Positions 33,349 through 41,860 of a DNA stretch of 64,000 bases are shown piece by piece. The notes under the pieces are model-generated. The model did no database searches and was not told the DNA's origin. It saw only the letters and a program-made list of their open reading frames with translations. This stretch comes from Candidatus Poribacteria bacterium. Lineage in GTDB: Bacteria > Poribacteria > WGA-4E > WGA-3G. Position 1 is the stretch's first letter. Each line of letters begins with the position of its first letter. The translations under genes were made by a program, and so were the position numbers. The stretch spans positions 1-64,000 of the forward strand of contig JAPPFM010000002.1 of assembly GCA_028821605.1 (NCBI GenBank), written 5' to 3'.

Positions 33349-34224
33349 TTATTTTTTGTCCGAATCAGTAGATTCGATTTTGTATTGCGTGAGTTCAAGG
33401 CTCTTCTCTATTTTTAAATCAGCGGATTTGCGGATAAACTTCACAATTCCGACATTAGGTGCTAACCAGAGCGTTGATTTTTCTATATCAGAGACATCTG
33501 AAGATGTAGGTTTTGCCGTTTCCGCTTTTTTTGATGCCTCCCTATCATCTCCCATCCAATACTCAATTTTTATACAGTCCTCAAACATTCCTGCAGGGGT
33601 CTTCACAGTTTCTGTACTTACAACCTTCCCTTTCTCGACTAAAGCAATAGGAATAGCATTAGCCCGATCACCACCCGGAATCTGAAAATCGGGACTTTGT
33701 ATTTTAAGTTTGAGTGTTATAGATCCACTGATCCGCATCGCTGTCCACTCTTTATCGAAAACAACAGGGGTTGGAAGAAGATAAAAATCGTTCTGCGCGT
33801 CGACTTCAATTGCATAACTAAAATCAGCACTGGCACCAGAGGTAGTCGAGATGCCTTGCTGTTCCTTGATATCCGCATCCATCCCTTTACGGAGCCTTGC
33901 CTCAAATGCTTTTTCAACTTCATCACCGACAAAGAACACGATTCCGTCTTTACGGATTTGGTAAAAATTGGGATGAAAGTAATGCTCGTAATCCATCCAA
34001 TCTTCCACAGCGGGTTCATAGTCGAAGGCATGATACGTTTCACCCTCAATCGTTTTCTCCTTTACGGCACGGCGTGTTAATCTGTTTCCGTCCTGATCTT
34101 CGTAAACCCAGAAACTTCCGGATGTCCGTGGGAAATAGCCGTTTAGCGATTCCTCGGCTATCAATGCTGGGCTAACACCAAAAATAAGCAATAGACTAAA
34201 AAGGATACGAAATCTTTTCAACAT
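33349..34224 (-). CDS. secreted YWVYEDQDG-family protein, paralogue 3
   Basis: A 291-residue protein started at the ATG at 34224, after TGGAGGAACTTATC, rather than 5 codons upstream. Signal peptide MLKRFRILFSLLLIFGVSPALIA. It is homologous to 134-1024 and 23239-24096, with SFWVYEDQDGNRLTRR near the start, TPAGMFEDCIKIEYW and STLWLAPNVGIVKF near the end. It follows the M61 operon by 24 bp on the same strand, so it may be its last gene. This placement matters because D1 of the upstream proteins is a related domain. Confidence 0.85.
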   Translation of the reverse strand: MLKRFRILFSLLLIFGVSPALIAEESLNGYFPRTSGSFWVYEDQDGNRLTRRAVKEKTIEGETYHAFDYEPAVEDWMDYEHYFHPNFYQIRKDGIVFFVGDEVEKAFEARLRKGMDADIKEQQGISTTSGASADFSYAIEVDAQNDFYLLPTPVVFDKEWTAMRISGSITLKLKIQSPDFQIPGGDRANAIPIALVEKGKVVSTETVKTPAGMFEDCIKIEYWMGDDREASKKAETAKPTSSDVSDIEKSTLWLAPNVGIVKFIRKSADLKIEKSLELTQYKIESTDSDKK

Positions 34225-34248
34225 GATAAGTTCCTCCAATAGACAAAA

Positions 34249-36054
34249 TCACCGCCTGCTGCCTAAAATACCATCCAAAATGGAGCGTTGGAAGCCTGTG
34301 CTATCCGCGCTTTTGCTTATTGCTACACTTACCACTCCCTCTTCTACTGGCAGTTCTTCAGCTGTTCCGCCTAATGTGACGGGCAGTGTGATTTTTTCAC
34401 CACTTCTTTCAAGAGTCAATTCAACCACATCACCAGATTTCCAATCTTTGGCAAGTTTCGCCATGCCGCTAAACGAATTCACCGGTGTACCATTGATGGC
34501 AGCCAGATTATCTCCATCTCTATACGTCGAGGATTTATCGATAATTAGAGTTCCCCCTTGTGTTCGTGTCAGGGATCTGATACCGAGCATCTCTTTAAGG
34601 ACATAACCGAGCTCAGGAAGCTCATCCTCTATCTGCACGTCCAGACCCGCCTCTCCGAAATATTCAGCGAGCGGCAACCTTTCCGTTCCCGAAACATACT
34701 TGCGAAAGAACGGCTCAAAATCTTTACCCGCAACGTCAGTGATAATACGGATGACATCATCTATCGTATACGTTTCATCGGTGGTGCCAAACTCCTGATA
34801 CATCTGTTTCATCACATCGTCCAGACTCTTTTGCCCCGCGTCCATTGAGACGTGTGAGAGTTTGCGAATCTGCACATCCAAAGCCGCAGCAACCAGACCG
34901 CCGCCACAATAGACCAAACCTGAGTTTCCCATTTTGTCTGCCCCCGCCTCGCGCATGGAGAGTGTGCCAGCTTGACGTAGATACGATTCACAGATTCGTT
35001 CAAGGTTTTTGAAGAAATCGGCTTCAGAAAGGAGTCCGAGCCGAACAGAGATAATCTCTGAATAATAATCGGTGAACCCTTCCATAAACCAGTATTCCTG
35101 TTCATCAAAAAATTCAATGGCTGTCCCGATCCAAATATGGCAAACTTCATGTGCCACCAGCGGCACCCAAAAATTTTTACTCGTTTCATCTAAGGGACCC
35201 CCCATCAGCGTGCTGATGCTGCGTCCAGAAACGCCGCCCCGCGTTTCACCCTTTCCGCCATAAGGGTTTGCAACAAACAGCATCTTCTCCTTCGGGGTCC
35301 CGCCGAAAACCTTTGAATACGCGTGTAAAAGTGCTTCAACTGTGCGCTGTATTTCATCAGCAGCGACTTTAAAACTCCCACCGATTGCCAATACAATCTC
35401 CGCTTCATTGGTTTCCCTGTTTGACAAACGTGCTATCTTCTCAGAATGCGTACCAAGCACCATATACGCATACATCAAATCGTCTTGGTCTGCAATAGTG
35501 AAACGGTGTCCTTTATCGTCGACGTGTTGCCAAGGAGTCGAGACGTGCCAATCATCGGGTACATCAACAGACAGTTCAATATCGCTCACCTCACCAACGA
35601 CGAACAGTGCATATCCGGGACAGAAAATACAGTCCTCTTGGACGTAGGGAGCCTCATCGCGACCAGGGGGCCATTCTATTTCATCATGGTTCAGCAATAC
35701 TTTGTAATTCAGCACCATAGGCGATTTATCCCTTGTTTTAACCGCCCACTGCGTTTTACCAAGAAGCACGAGCGGTAGTTTTTCTCCGTCAGCATTCGTA
35801 ACCGATAGATCTCGGAGGTACCTGCCATATCCATCGTGTATCCCGTTCGCGCCAAAATCACTCATAGACAATAGAAGCCCTTCGCCGTTGTCATGTTTCG
35901 GGGTTAAGACACCCCTAACATGCGCCACACGCGGTTCGCCAGCATCTATTTTAACTTCATACCTCACTGACGCAAGTTCCATCGGGTTCTCAAGAGTGTC
36001 GGACTCACCGAAGTTGCTGACAACGTGACATGTTTCAATAACCGCTTCTTTCAT
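34249..36054 (-). CDS. M61-family peptidase with C-terminal PDZ domain (short form)
   Basis: A 601-residue protein. I start at the ATG at 36054 (CAGGAGGGAACTC upstream); the in-frame extension to 36240 overlaps the previous gene. It opens directly in the beta-rich N-terminal domain (MKEAVIETCHVVSNF). The zinc motif is complete: HEVCH in PLVAHEVCHIWIG and the third-ligand Glu in YWFMEGFTDYY, 18 residues later. A PDZ domain closes the protein (GYVLKEMLGIRSL...GDNLAAINGTPVNSFS...GDVVELTLERSG). M61 peptidases (glycyl aminopeptidase group) are known to carry a C-terminal PDZ. No signal peptide is visible, so it may be cytoplasmic. It overlaps the upstream gene by 20 bp. Confidence 0.85.
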   Translation of the reverse strand: MKEAVIETCHVVSNFGESDTLENPMELASVRYEVKIDAGEPRVAHVRGVLTPKHDNGEGLLLSMSDFGANGIHDGYGRYLRDLSVTNADGEKLPLVLLGKTQWAVKTRDKSPMVLNYKVLLNHDEIEWPPGRDEAPYVQEDCIFCPGYALFVVGEVSDIELSVDVPDDWHVSTPWQHVDDKGHRFTIADQDDLMYAYMVLGTHSEKIARLSNRETNEAEIVLAIGGSFKVAADEIQRTVEALLHAYSKVFGGTPKEKMLFVANPYGGKGETRGGVSGRSISTLMGGPLDETSKNFWVPLVAHEVCHIWIGTAIEFFDEQEYWFMEGFTDYYSEIISVRLGLLSEADFFKNLERICESYLRQAGTLSMREAGADKMGNSGLVYCGGGLVAAALDVQIRKLSHVSMDAGQKSLDDVMKQMYQEFGTTDETYTIDDVIRIITDVAGKDFEPFFRKYVSGTERLPLAEYFGEAGLDVQIEDELPELGYVLKEMLGIRSLTRTQGGTLIIDKSSTYRDGDNLAAINGTPVNSFSGMAKLAKDWKSGDVVELTLERSGEKITLPVTLGGTAEELPVEEGVVSVAISKSADSTGFQRSILDGILGSRR

Positions 36055-38467
36055 GAGTTCCCTCCTGAAAAGGATGATTCCCATTGCCCAACATCCCTGA
36101 CCAGATCGAGCGTTGGAAGTCCGTGCTATCCGTTCTCTTCGTAATGGTAACATCAATAGGACCTGCCTCCAATGGGATTTCTTTAGACGCGTCCCCTCCC
36201 AACGTGATGGGTAGGATAATCTCTTTCCCCACTCTTTCAAGGGTTAACTCCACCACATCACCGGGTTTCCAATCTTTGGCAGCCTTCCTGATGTCGTCAA
36301 AAAACTTCACTGGTGCGCCGTTGACCCCTATCAAGTTGTCGTCATCCTGATACTGCTCGGACTCGTGGATGAACATACCCCCTCCTGTCGGACCACCAAA
36401 TGAACTGATTTGAAGCATCTCATGCACAATATACCCAAGACTCGGAAGTTCCTCGCTAAATTCTACATGGGAATCTTTACCAGCCTTCTCAAGATATTCC
36501 TCCAAAGGCAAGCGTTCCGTTCCCGAAACATACTTGCAGAAGAACGGTTCCAAATCTTCACCCGCAATTTGGTTGACAACTCTGATGACATCACGCATTG
36601 TGTATTTATTTCCGGTGAGACCGAATTCCCGATATATCTGCTTCATTACATCGTCCAAACTCCTCAGGTTTTGCGTGAGACTGCGAATCTGTAAATCCAA
36701 AGCTGCAGCAATTAGACTCCCTCCCTGATAAACGAGTTCTCGGTTGACGGACTTGTCCTCGCCCGCCTCTCGGATAGAGAGCTCACCCTGTCGAGATAGA
36801 TACGATTCCCACTTGCTTTCAAGATCTCTGAGAAAATCACTCTCAGAAGTTAATCCGAGGCGGGTACAGACAATTCTTGAATAGTATTCGGTGAAACCTT
36901 CGCTAAACCAGTATTCCTGCCATTTAAAACCGATCGTTTTTCCAAGCCAGATATGGAAAACCTCATGCGCAACCAGCGGCCCCCAAAAACTCCTATCCGT
37001 TTCACTCAAAGATCCACTCGTCAGAACACTGATACTGCGTCCAGAAACACCACCTCCGCGGTGTTTTTCATCGGGGTTCGCCACAAACAGCATACGCTCC
37101 TTTGGCGTACCCTCAAAAACTTCGGAATACGTGTGTAGGAGTGATTCAACAGTTTTTTGAACCTCATCCATAGACGCTCTGAAGCGTCCACCCAGTGCAA
37201 GCACAATTTCTACCTCTTCCGCCGCCTTTGACAAACGTGCTATCCTCTCGGAATGCGTCCCAAGTAAGAGATAGGCAGACATCAAATTGTTCTCGTCCGT
37301 GATAGCAAAACGGTGTCTTTCGTTTCCAATACGCTGCCATGATGTTGAGACACGCCAATTCTCGGGAACATCAAGATAAAGTTCGATATCCTCCACTTCT
37401 GCAACGATGAACACGGCATATCCGGGCAAGAAAATACAGTCCTCTTGGAGGTAAGGGGTTTCAGGCTTACCGAACTGCCATTCCCGCTCATCATGATTTA
37501 GCAATACTTTGTAGTCCAGTGTCACAGGCGCGTCATTCTCAGTTTCAACCATCCACTGTGTTTTGCCAATCTCTGTGACCGGTATTCTTTCGCCATTGGC
37601 ATTGGTAGCTCTTAAATCGCGGAGATATCTGCCATATCCATCGTATAAATTCCCAGCACCAAAATGGCTCATGGACAAGAGTAACGGCTTTCTATCTCCG
37701 TTTAGATTACTACTTACTTTCGGCGTTAAGACACACGTGACATGCGCTACACGCCGTTCCGTAGCATCCATTTTAACTTTATACCGCGCCGATACAAGTT
37801 CCATGGGATTATCAAGATTTTCAGGTGCACTGAAATTTCTGATGACGTGCCACTCTTCAATAATCGCTGCGTCGCGATAATCGTTCTGCCATTTGTAGGC
37901 CCACATATTACCGATTTGTAACGGAAGGTATTCTTGGGCTTCGGCAGGAATTTCATATTCAAGCAGCTCAGCTTCCGTGACAACACCGTTGGAATGCTCA
38001 TAGCGCATCTTCACGAGTCCAACGCCCTCGGCAAACCATAGATAGCGCGTGCCGTCTAAGTACGCCTTCCCCAGTTCAGCATTGGGACCCGCAACATCAG
38101 CGTCTGTGAACACAGTTTTATGTTTCAGACACGATGGGAAAGTCTCAGTGGAGGTTTCGACCGTCTCATACCCTTCCAAACTCGCGGCTGCTTTTGATCC
38201 ACCAGGCCCCTCCCGCTCCCAACCATCTCCAATAACTAAAGGAAATCTAAAGAGGTTAACGTTACCACCATAACTAACATAGTGTAGCAACATGTACATC
38301 GGTAGCGGATAGCCGCCACTGCGCCCTCTCGTGCGAGAACCGGTAGATGCCAAAGCGGTATCGGTTTTCTTGAAATTGAGAGTCCCTTCCGCCAAATGCT
38401 CACCATTTTCTGTAGCAGCATCAGCAGCAAATACAATAGTGCGTTCGGATTTAACCGTTTTTTTCAT
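36035..38467 (-). CDS. D1-M61 peptidase-PDZ protein (middle form)
   Basis: An 810-residue protein. Residues about 5-172 form domain D1, related to the C-terminal part of the YWVYEDQDG family (FPSCLKHKTVF, then TRYLWFAEGVGLVKM). Residues about 175-690 are the M61 peptidase with HEVFH at 501-505 and Glu in YWFSEGFTEYY at 523 (17 residues between, one fewer than in the short form). A PDZ domain follows (GYIVHEMLQISSF...DDDNLIGVNGAPVKFF). There is no signal peptide; the start MKKTVKSERTIVFAADAA aligns with the junction after the sigma domain of the upstream gene, as if it were that protein without its sigma part. The ATG overlaps the upstream stop by one base, so translation is coupled. Confidence 0.88.
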   Translation of the reverse strand: MKKTVKSERTIVFAADAATENGEHLAEGTLNFKKTDTALASTGSRTRGRSGGYPLPMYMLLHYVSYGGNVNLFRFPLVIGDGWEREGPGGSKAAASLEGYETVETSTETFPSCLKHKTVFTDADVAGPNAELGKAYLDGTRYLWFAEGVGLVKMRYEHSNGVVTEAELLEYEIPAEAQEYLPLQIGNMWAYKWQNDYRDAAIIEEWHVIRNFSAPENLDNPMELVSARYKVKMDATERRVAHVTCVLTPKVSSNLNGDRKPLLLSMSHFGAGNLYDGYGRYLRDLRATNANGERIPVTEIGKTQWMVETENDAPVTLDYKVLLNHDEREWQFGKPETPYLQEDCIFLPGYAVFIVAEVEDIELYLDVPENWRVSTSWQRIGNERHRFAITDENNLMSAYLLLGTHSERIARLSKAAEEVEIVLALGGRFRASMDEVQKTVESLLHTYSEVFEGTPKERMLFVANPDEKHRGGGVSGRSISVLTSGSLSETDRSFWGPLVAHEVFHIWLGKTIGFKWQEYWFSEGFTEYYSRIVCTRLGLTSESDFLRDLESKWESYLSRQGELSIREAGEDKSVNRELVYQGGSLIAAALDLQIRSLTQNLRSLDDVMKQIYREFGLTGNKYTMRDVIRVVNQIAGEDLEPFFCKYVSGTERLPLEEYLEKAGKDSHVEFSEELPSLGYIVHEMLQISSFGGPTGGGMFIHESEQYQDDDNLIGVNGAPVKFFDDIRKAAKDWKPGDVVELTLERVGKEIILPITLGGDASKEIPLEAGPIDVTITKRTDSTDFQRSIWSGMLGNGNHPFQEGTHERSGY

Positions 38468-41448
38468 CAGTCAGAATTCTCCTTTCCCAACATTCCCAAC
38501 CAGATAGCGCGTTGCGATTCCGTGCTATCTTCGCTTTTTGTGATCGTAACATCAATAACGCCCGTCTCTAAAGGCGGTTTTTTAGAAGCATCACCTGCTA
38601 ATGTGATAGGTAGGATAATCTCTTTGCCTTCTCGCCCAAGGGTCAAATCCACCACATCACCGGATTTCCAACCTTTGGCAACCTTCCTGATGTCGTCAAA
38701 TGTCTTAACTGGTGTGCCGTTGATGCCTACCAATTCATCGTCATCCTGATACTGCGGTGAATGATGGATGAACATACCACCACTTGTTGGTCCTCCAAGA
38801 GACTGAATCTGAAGCATCTCAAAAAGAACATATCCAAGGCTCGGAAGTCTTTCACCAAAGTCTATCTCAACATCTATACCCGCATCTTTAAGGTATTCTT
38901 CTAAAGGCAATCGCTCTGTCCCTGCCACATATTTGTGGAAGAAGGGTTTAAAATCTTTACCCGTAATCTGGCTGACGATCTTGATGACATCGTTCATCGT
39001 GTACGTGCTGTTGGTAAGACCGAATTCCTGATACATCTGCTTCATCACATCGTCTAAGCTGCTTCGATTTTGTGTAAGTGTGCGAATTTGCAAGTCCAAA
39101 GCCGCAGCGACTAAACTACCGCCATCATAAACGAGTTCTCGGTTAGCAGATTTATCTTTCCCTGCCTCACGGATAGACAACTCCCCCTGTTGGGATAGAT
39201 ATGCTTCCCACCTGCGTTCAAAACTCCTGAGAAAACGGCTTTCAGAAGTAAGCCCAAGACGGACAGAAACAATATCTGAATAATATCTCGGGAAACCCGC
39301 GCCCAACCAATATTCCTGCTCCTTAAAATTGAGAATCTGCCCGCCAATCCAGAGAGAGGAAACCATGTATCCCACCAGCGGTAACCAAAAACGTCTGCTC
39401 GCTTCATCCAATTCACCACCGATCAACACGCTGATGCTGCGCCCGGACGCACCCCCACTCATGCTTCCCTTTTCGTGATATGGGTTTGCGACAAATAACA
39501 GCTTACCGCTCGGGGTGCCACCGAATATCCCTGAATACGCGTTCAGCAGTGCCTCAACAGTACCCTGGACTTCATTCATCGACGCTTTGAAGTGTGCCCC
39601 AGTCGCCAGTACAATCTCGGTATCCCCAACCTTCACCAAACGTTCGTGGTGTTCACCAATCACGAGATACGCAAACATCAAGTCGTCCTGATCCTTGCAA
39701 ACGAAACGGTGCTCATCAGACTCAATCCGCTCCCAAGGCGTTGAGACATGCCAATTATCAGGAACATCAAGGTACAGTTCAACATCGCTCACCTCACCGA
39801 CAACAAACAGCGCATACCCTGGACAGAAAATACAGTCCTCTTGGACATAAGGGGCTTCATCTGGACCCGGTGCCCACTCCCGTTCATCGTGATTCAGCAA
39901 CACTTTGTAACGCAACGTTACAGGGGATGCATCCCGCGTTTCAACCAACCACTGTGTTTTGCCAATCTCCTCTACCGGCAACCTCTCACCTTTTGCATCG
40001 GTAACGGTCAAATCTCGAAGATACCGACCATATCCATCATATACATACTCAGCCCCAAATCGACTCATGTATAACAGCAAAGGCTTTCGATCCTCTGTTG
40101 CGCCGCTGCTGCCTTTCGGTGTTAGCAGACACTTGACGTTTGCCACGCGTCGTTCAGCGGCTTCTATTTTAACCTCATACCTCGCCGAAGCAAGCTCCAT
40201 CGGGTTATCAAGATTCGCGGGATGACTGAAATTCCGGATGACGTGCCACTCTTCAACGATCGCTTCATCGCGATAATCGTTCTGCCATCTGTATGTCCAT
40301 CGCGTGCCAATTTGCGAAGGTAGATATTCTTGTTCTTGGACAGGCATTTCATACTCAAGCAACTCGGCTTCTGTAATAACACCACTGGAATGCTCATAGC
40401 GCATCTTCACGAGTCCAACGCCCTCGGCAAACCACAGATAACGCGTGCCATTTATATACGCGTTTCCATCTTCAGCGTGGGGGTCTTCCACGTCAGCGTC
40501 TGTGAAGACAGTTTTATGTTTCAGGCACGATGAGAAACTCCCAGCAGAGATTTCGACATTTTCATATCCTTCCAAGGTTATCGTTGCCTTCGATTGGTGA
40601 GGACCTTCCTGCTCCCAGCAACTTCCAATAACCAAAGGAAATCTAAAAAGGTTCATCTCATTACCACGGTGGTTAATGTAGTGTAGCAACATGTACATTG
40701 GCAGCGGGTAATCCCCTCTGAGTCCTGTCGTACGAGAACCGATAGATGTGAAAACCTTATCGGTTTGACTGAGGTCGAAACCGCCTTCCGCTAAATGTTG
40801 ACCGGTTTCGGTTGCCGCGGTCGCTTGAACACCAATGTATCGCGGTTCGCTTTTCAATAAATTTGGACTTAAGTTTTCTCGAAGCATCGACTCCTCCTGC
40901 TCCAACCGTTTCCGTGCACGATATAGTCGACTTTTCACTGTGTTCAGGGATACATCCAAACGCGTACCTACCTCTTCACATGTCAAGCCGTTGAAATAGT
41001 GCAATACCATCACTGAACGTTCTGCTTCTGGTAACTTCTGAAGAAGGCGTTCCACAACTTCACGCAGTCCATCTGTTGATGCTTGCGTCTGCTCCTTCTC
41101 AAGATACTGCGTATAGAATACCGTTTCTAACTCGGCTTTCGGCATGGCATCCAGTGATTGCATGGTAATCGGCTTCCGCCGCAGCCATTCAATACACTGA
41201 CGTTTTGCTATTACATATAACCATCCTAAAAAACGATTGGTGTCTCTTAAATTTGGAAGTGATTTAAAAGCCTGAATGAATGTGTCCTGCGTAATTTCTT
41301 GTGCCGCGTGGAAATCACCGATCTCACGCCATGCGAGCGAATGAATCCACTTCCGATGTCTTTCCATCAGCGCGGTGAACGCACCTTCATCACCCGACAA
41401 GATGCGTTGAATCAGAGTAACGTCTTCGCCTTGATTGTTAAAATCCAT
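38467..41448 (-). CDS. ECF sigma factor fused to D1, inactive M61 domain and PDZ
   Basis: A 993-residue fusion. Residues about 1-195 are an ECF sigma factor: region 2 FHAAQEITQDTFIQAFKSLP and GWLYVIAKRQCIEWL; region 4 LPEAERSVMVLHYFNGL...LNTVKSRLYRARKRL. Then D1 (about 205-365), an M61-like region (about 370-890) and a PDZ domain (GYVLFEMLQIQSLGG...GINGTPVKTFDD). Where the neighbours have HEVCH or HEVFH this protein has YMVSS, and where they have the third-ligand Glu it has Ala (YWLGAGFPRYY). All zinc-site residues are gone, so it should be catalytically dead. No TM segment links the parts. It heads an operon with two peptidases whose zinc motifs are complete. It may sense a ligand or peptide in the cytoplasm and control the sigma domain; that is inference. 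An ECF-type promoter lies 65 bp upstream. Confidence 0.9.
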   Translation of the reverse strand: MDFNNQGEDVTLIQRILSGDEGAFTALMERHRKWIHSLAWREIGDFHAAQEITQDTFIQAFKSLPNLRDTNRFLGWLYVIAKRQCIEWLRRKPITMQSLDAMPKAELETVFYTQYLEKEQTQASTDGLREVVERLLQKLPEAERSVMVLHYFNGLTCEEVGTRLDVSLNTVKSRLYRARKRLEQEESMLRENLSPNLLKSEPRYIGVQATAATETGQHLAEGGFDLSQTDKVFTSIGSRTTGLRGDYPLPMYMLLHYINHRGNEMNLFRFPLVIGSCWEQEGPHQSKATITLEGYENVEISAGSFSSCLKHKTVFTDADVEDPHAEDGNAYINGTRYLWFAEGVGLVKMRYEHSSGVITEAELLEYEMPVQEQEYLPSQIGTRWTYRWQNDYRDEAIVEEWHVIRNFSHPANLDNPMELASARYEVKIEAAERRVANVKCLLTPKGSSGATEDRKPLLLYMSRFGAEYVYDGYGRYLRDLTVTDAKGERLPVEEIGKTQWLVETRDASPVTLRYKVLLNHDEREWAPGPDEAPYVQEDCIFCPGYALFVVGEVSDVELYLDVPDNWHVSTPWERIESDEHRFVCKDQDDLMFAYLVIGEHHERLVKVGDTEIVLATGAHFKASMNEVQGTVEALLNAYSGIFGGTPSGKLLFVANPYHEKGSMSGGASGRSISVLIGGELDEASRRFWLPLVGYMVSSLWIGGQILNFKEQEYWLGAGFPRYYSDIVSVRLGLTSESRFLRSFERRWEAYLSQQGELSIREAGKDKSANRELVYDGGSLVAAALDLQIRTLTQNRSSLDDVMKQMYQEFGLTNSTYTMNDVIKIVSQITGKDFKPFFHKYVAGTERLPLEEYLKDAGIDVEIDFGERLPSLGYVLFEMLQIQSLGGPTSGGMFIHHSPQYQDDDELVGINGTPVKTFDDIRKVAKGWKSGDVVDLTLGREGKEIILPITLAGDASKKPPLETGVIDVTITKSEDSTESQRAIWLGMLGKENSD

Positions 41449-41512
41449 GACAATCCTCCAAAGCCATCTGATAACAAGTTTCGACTTGCAAGTTTCGCCG
41501 AAATTGCCTTGT

Positions 41513-41549
41513 GACGTTATGTCGTATTTTAAGGAAGGAAAGGTTGCAT
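41513..41549 (-). promoter_or_regulatory. ECF-type promoter element before the sigma-M61 operon
   Basis: On the minus strand: TGCAACCTTTCCTTCC, then TTAAAATAC and GACATAACGTC. It matches the element at 33274-33310 in sequence and spacing. Its place before the sigma gene suggests autoregulation. Confidence 0.65.
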
Positions 41550-41664
41550 AAAATGCATTTTATGCAAAAATTTTTTGTTATTGTGGAGAAAATGGAAGGA
41601 AGTGCTTATATAAAAACCTAAGTTGCTACTAACAAATTCTGAACGTTCCAACGACGGTTTTAGG

Positions 41665-41825
41665 TATTTTCCTCACCCCAGCGGGGTGGTATATCTATAG
41701 AAACCGGGATCCACAACTTCTTGCACTCCAGCGGAGTGCTATGTGAACAAACAGGTGGCAACTTAGGTATATAAAAAAATTATAGTGGAGCAAGTTTACG
41801 GGCACCCACAAGGGGTGCCTCTACA
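41665..41825. repeat. palindromic repeats in the 41449-41860 gap
   Basis: CACCCC-AGC-GGGGTG (41674-41688) and CACTCC-AGC-GGAGTG (41724-41738) are two copies of one stem-loop with paired base changes, each followed by GTAT or CTAT. GGCACCC-ACAA-GGGGTGCC lies at 41801-41819. These hairpins separate the sigma operon from the downstream ends of the next minus-strand genes. No gene is seen. Confidence 0.65.
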
Positions 41826-41860
41826 AGAAACCTCGCCATCGAAGAAGAAATGTTGTCCTT

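Noticed and set aside
36055-36240. Longer N terminus for the short M61 protein
   Set aside because: The extra residues are encoded in the 3' part of the upstream gene in another frame, have no similarity to the family, and a strong AGGAGGG site precedes 36054.
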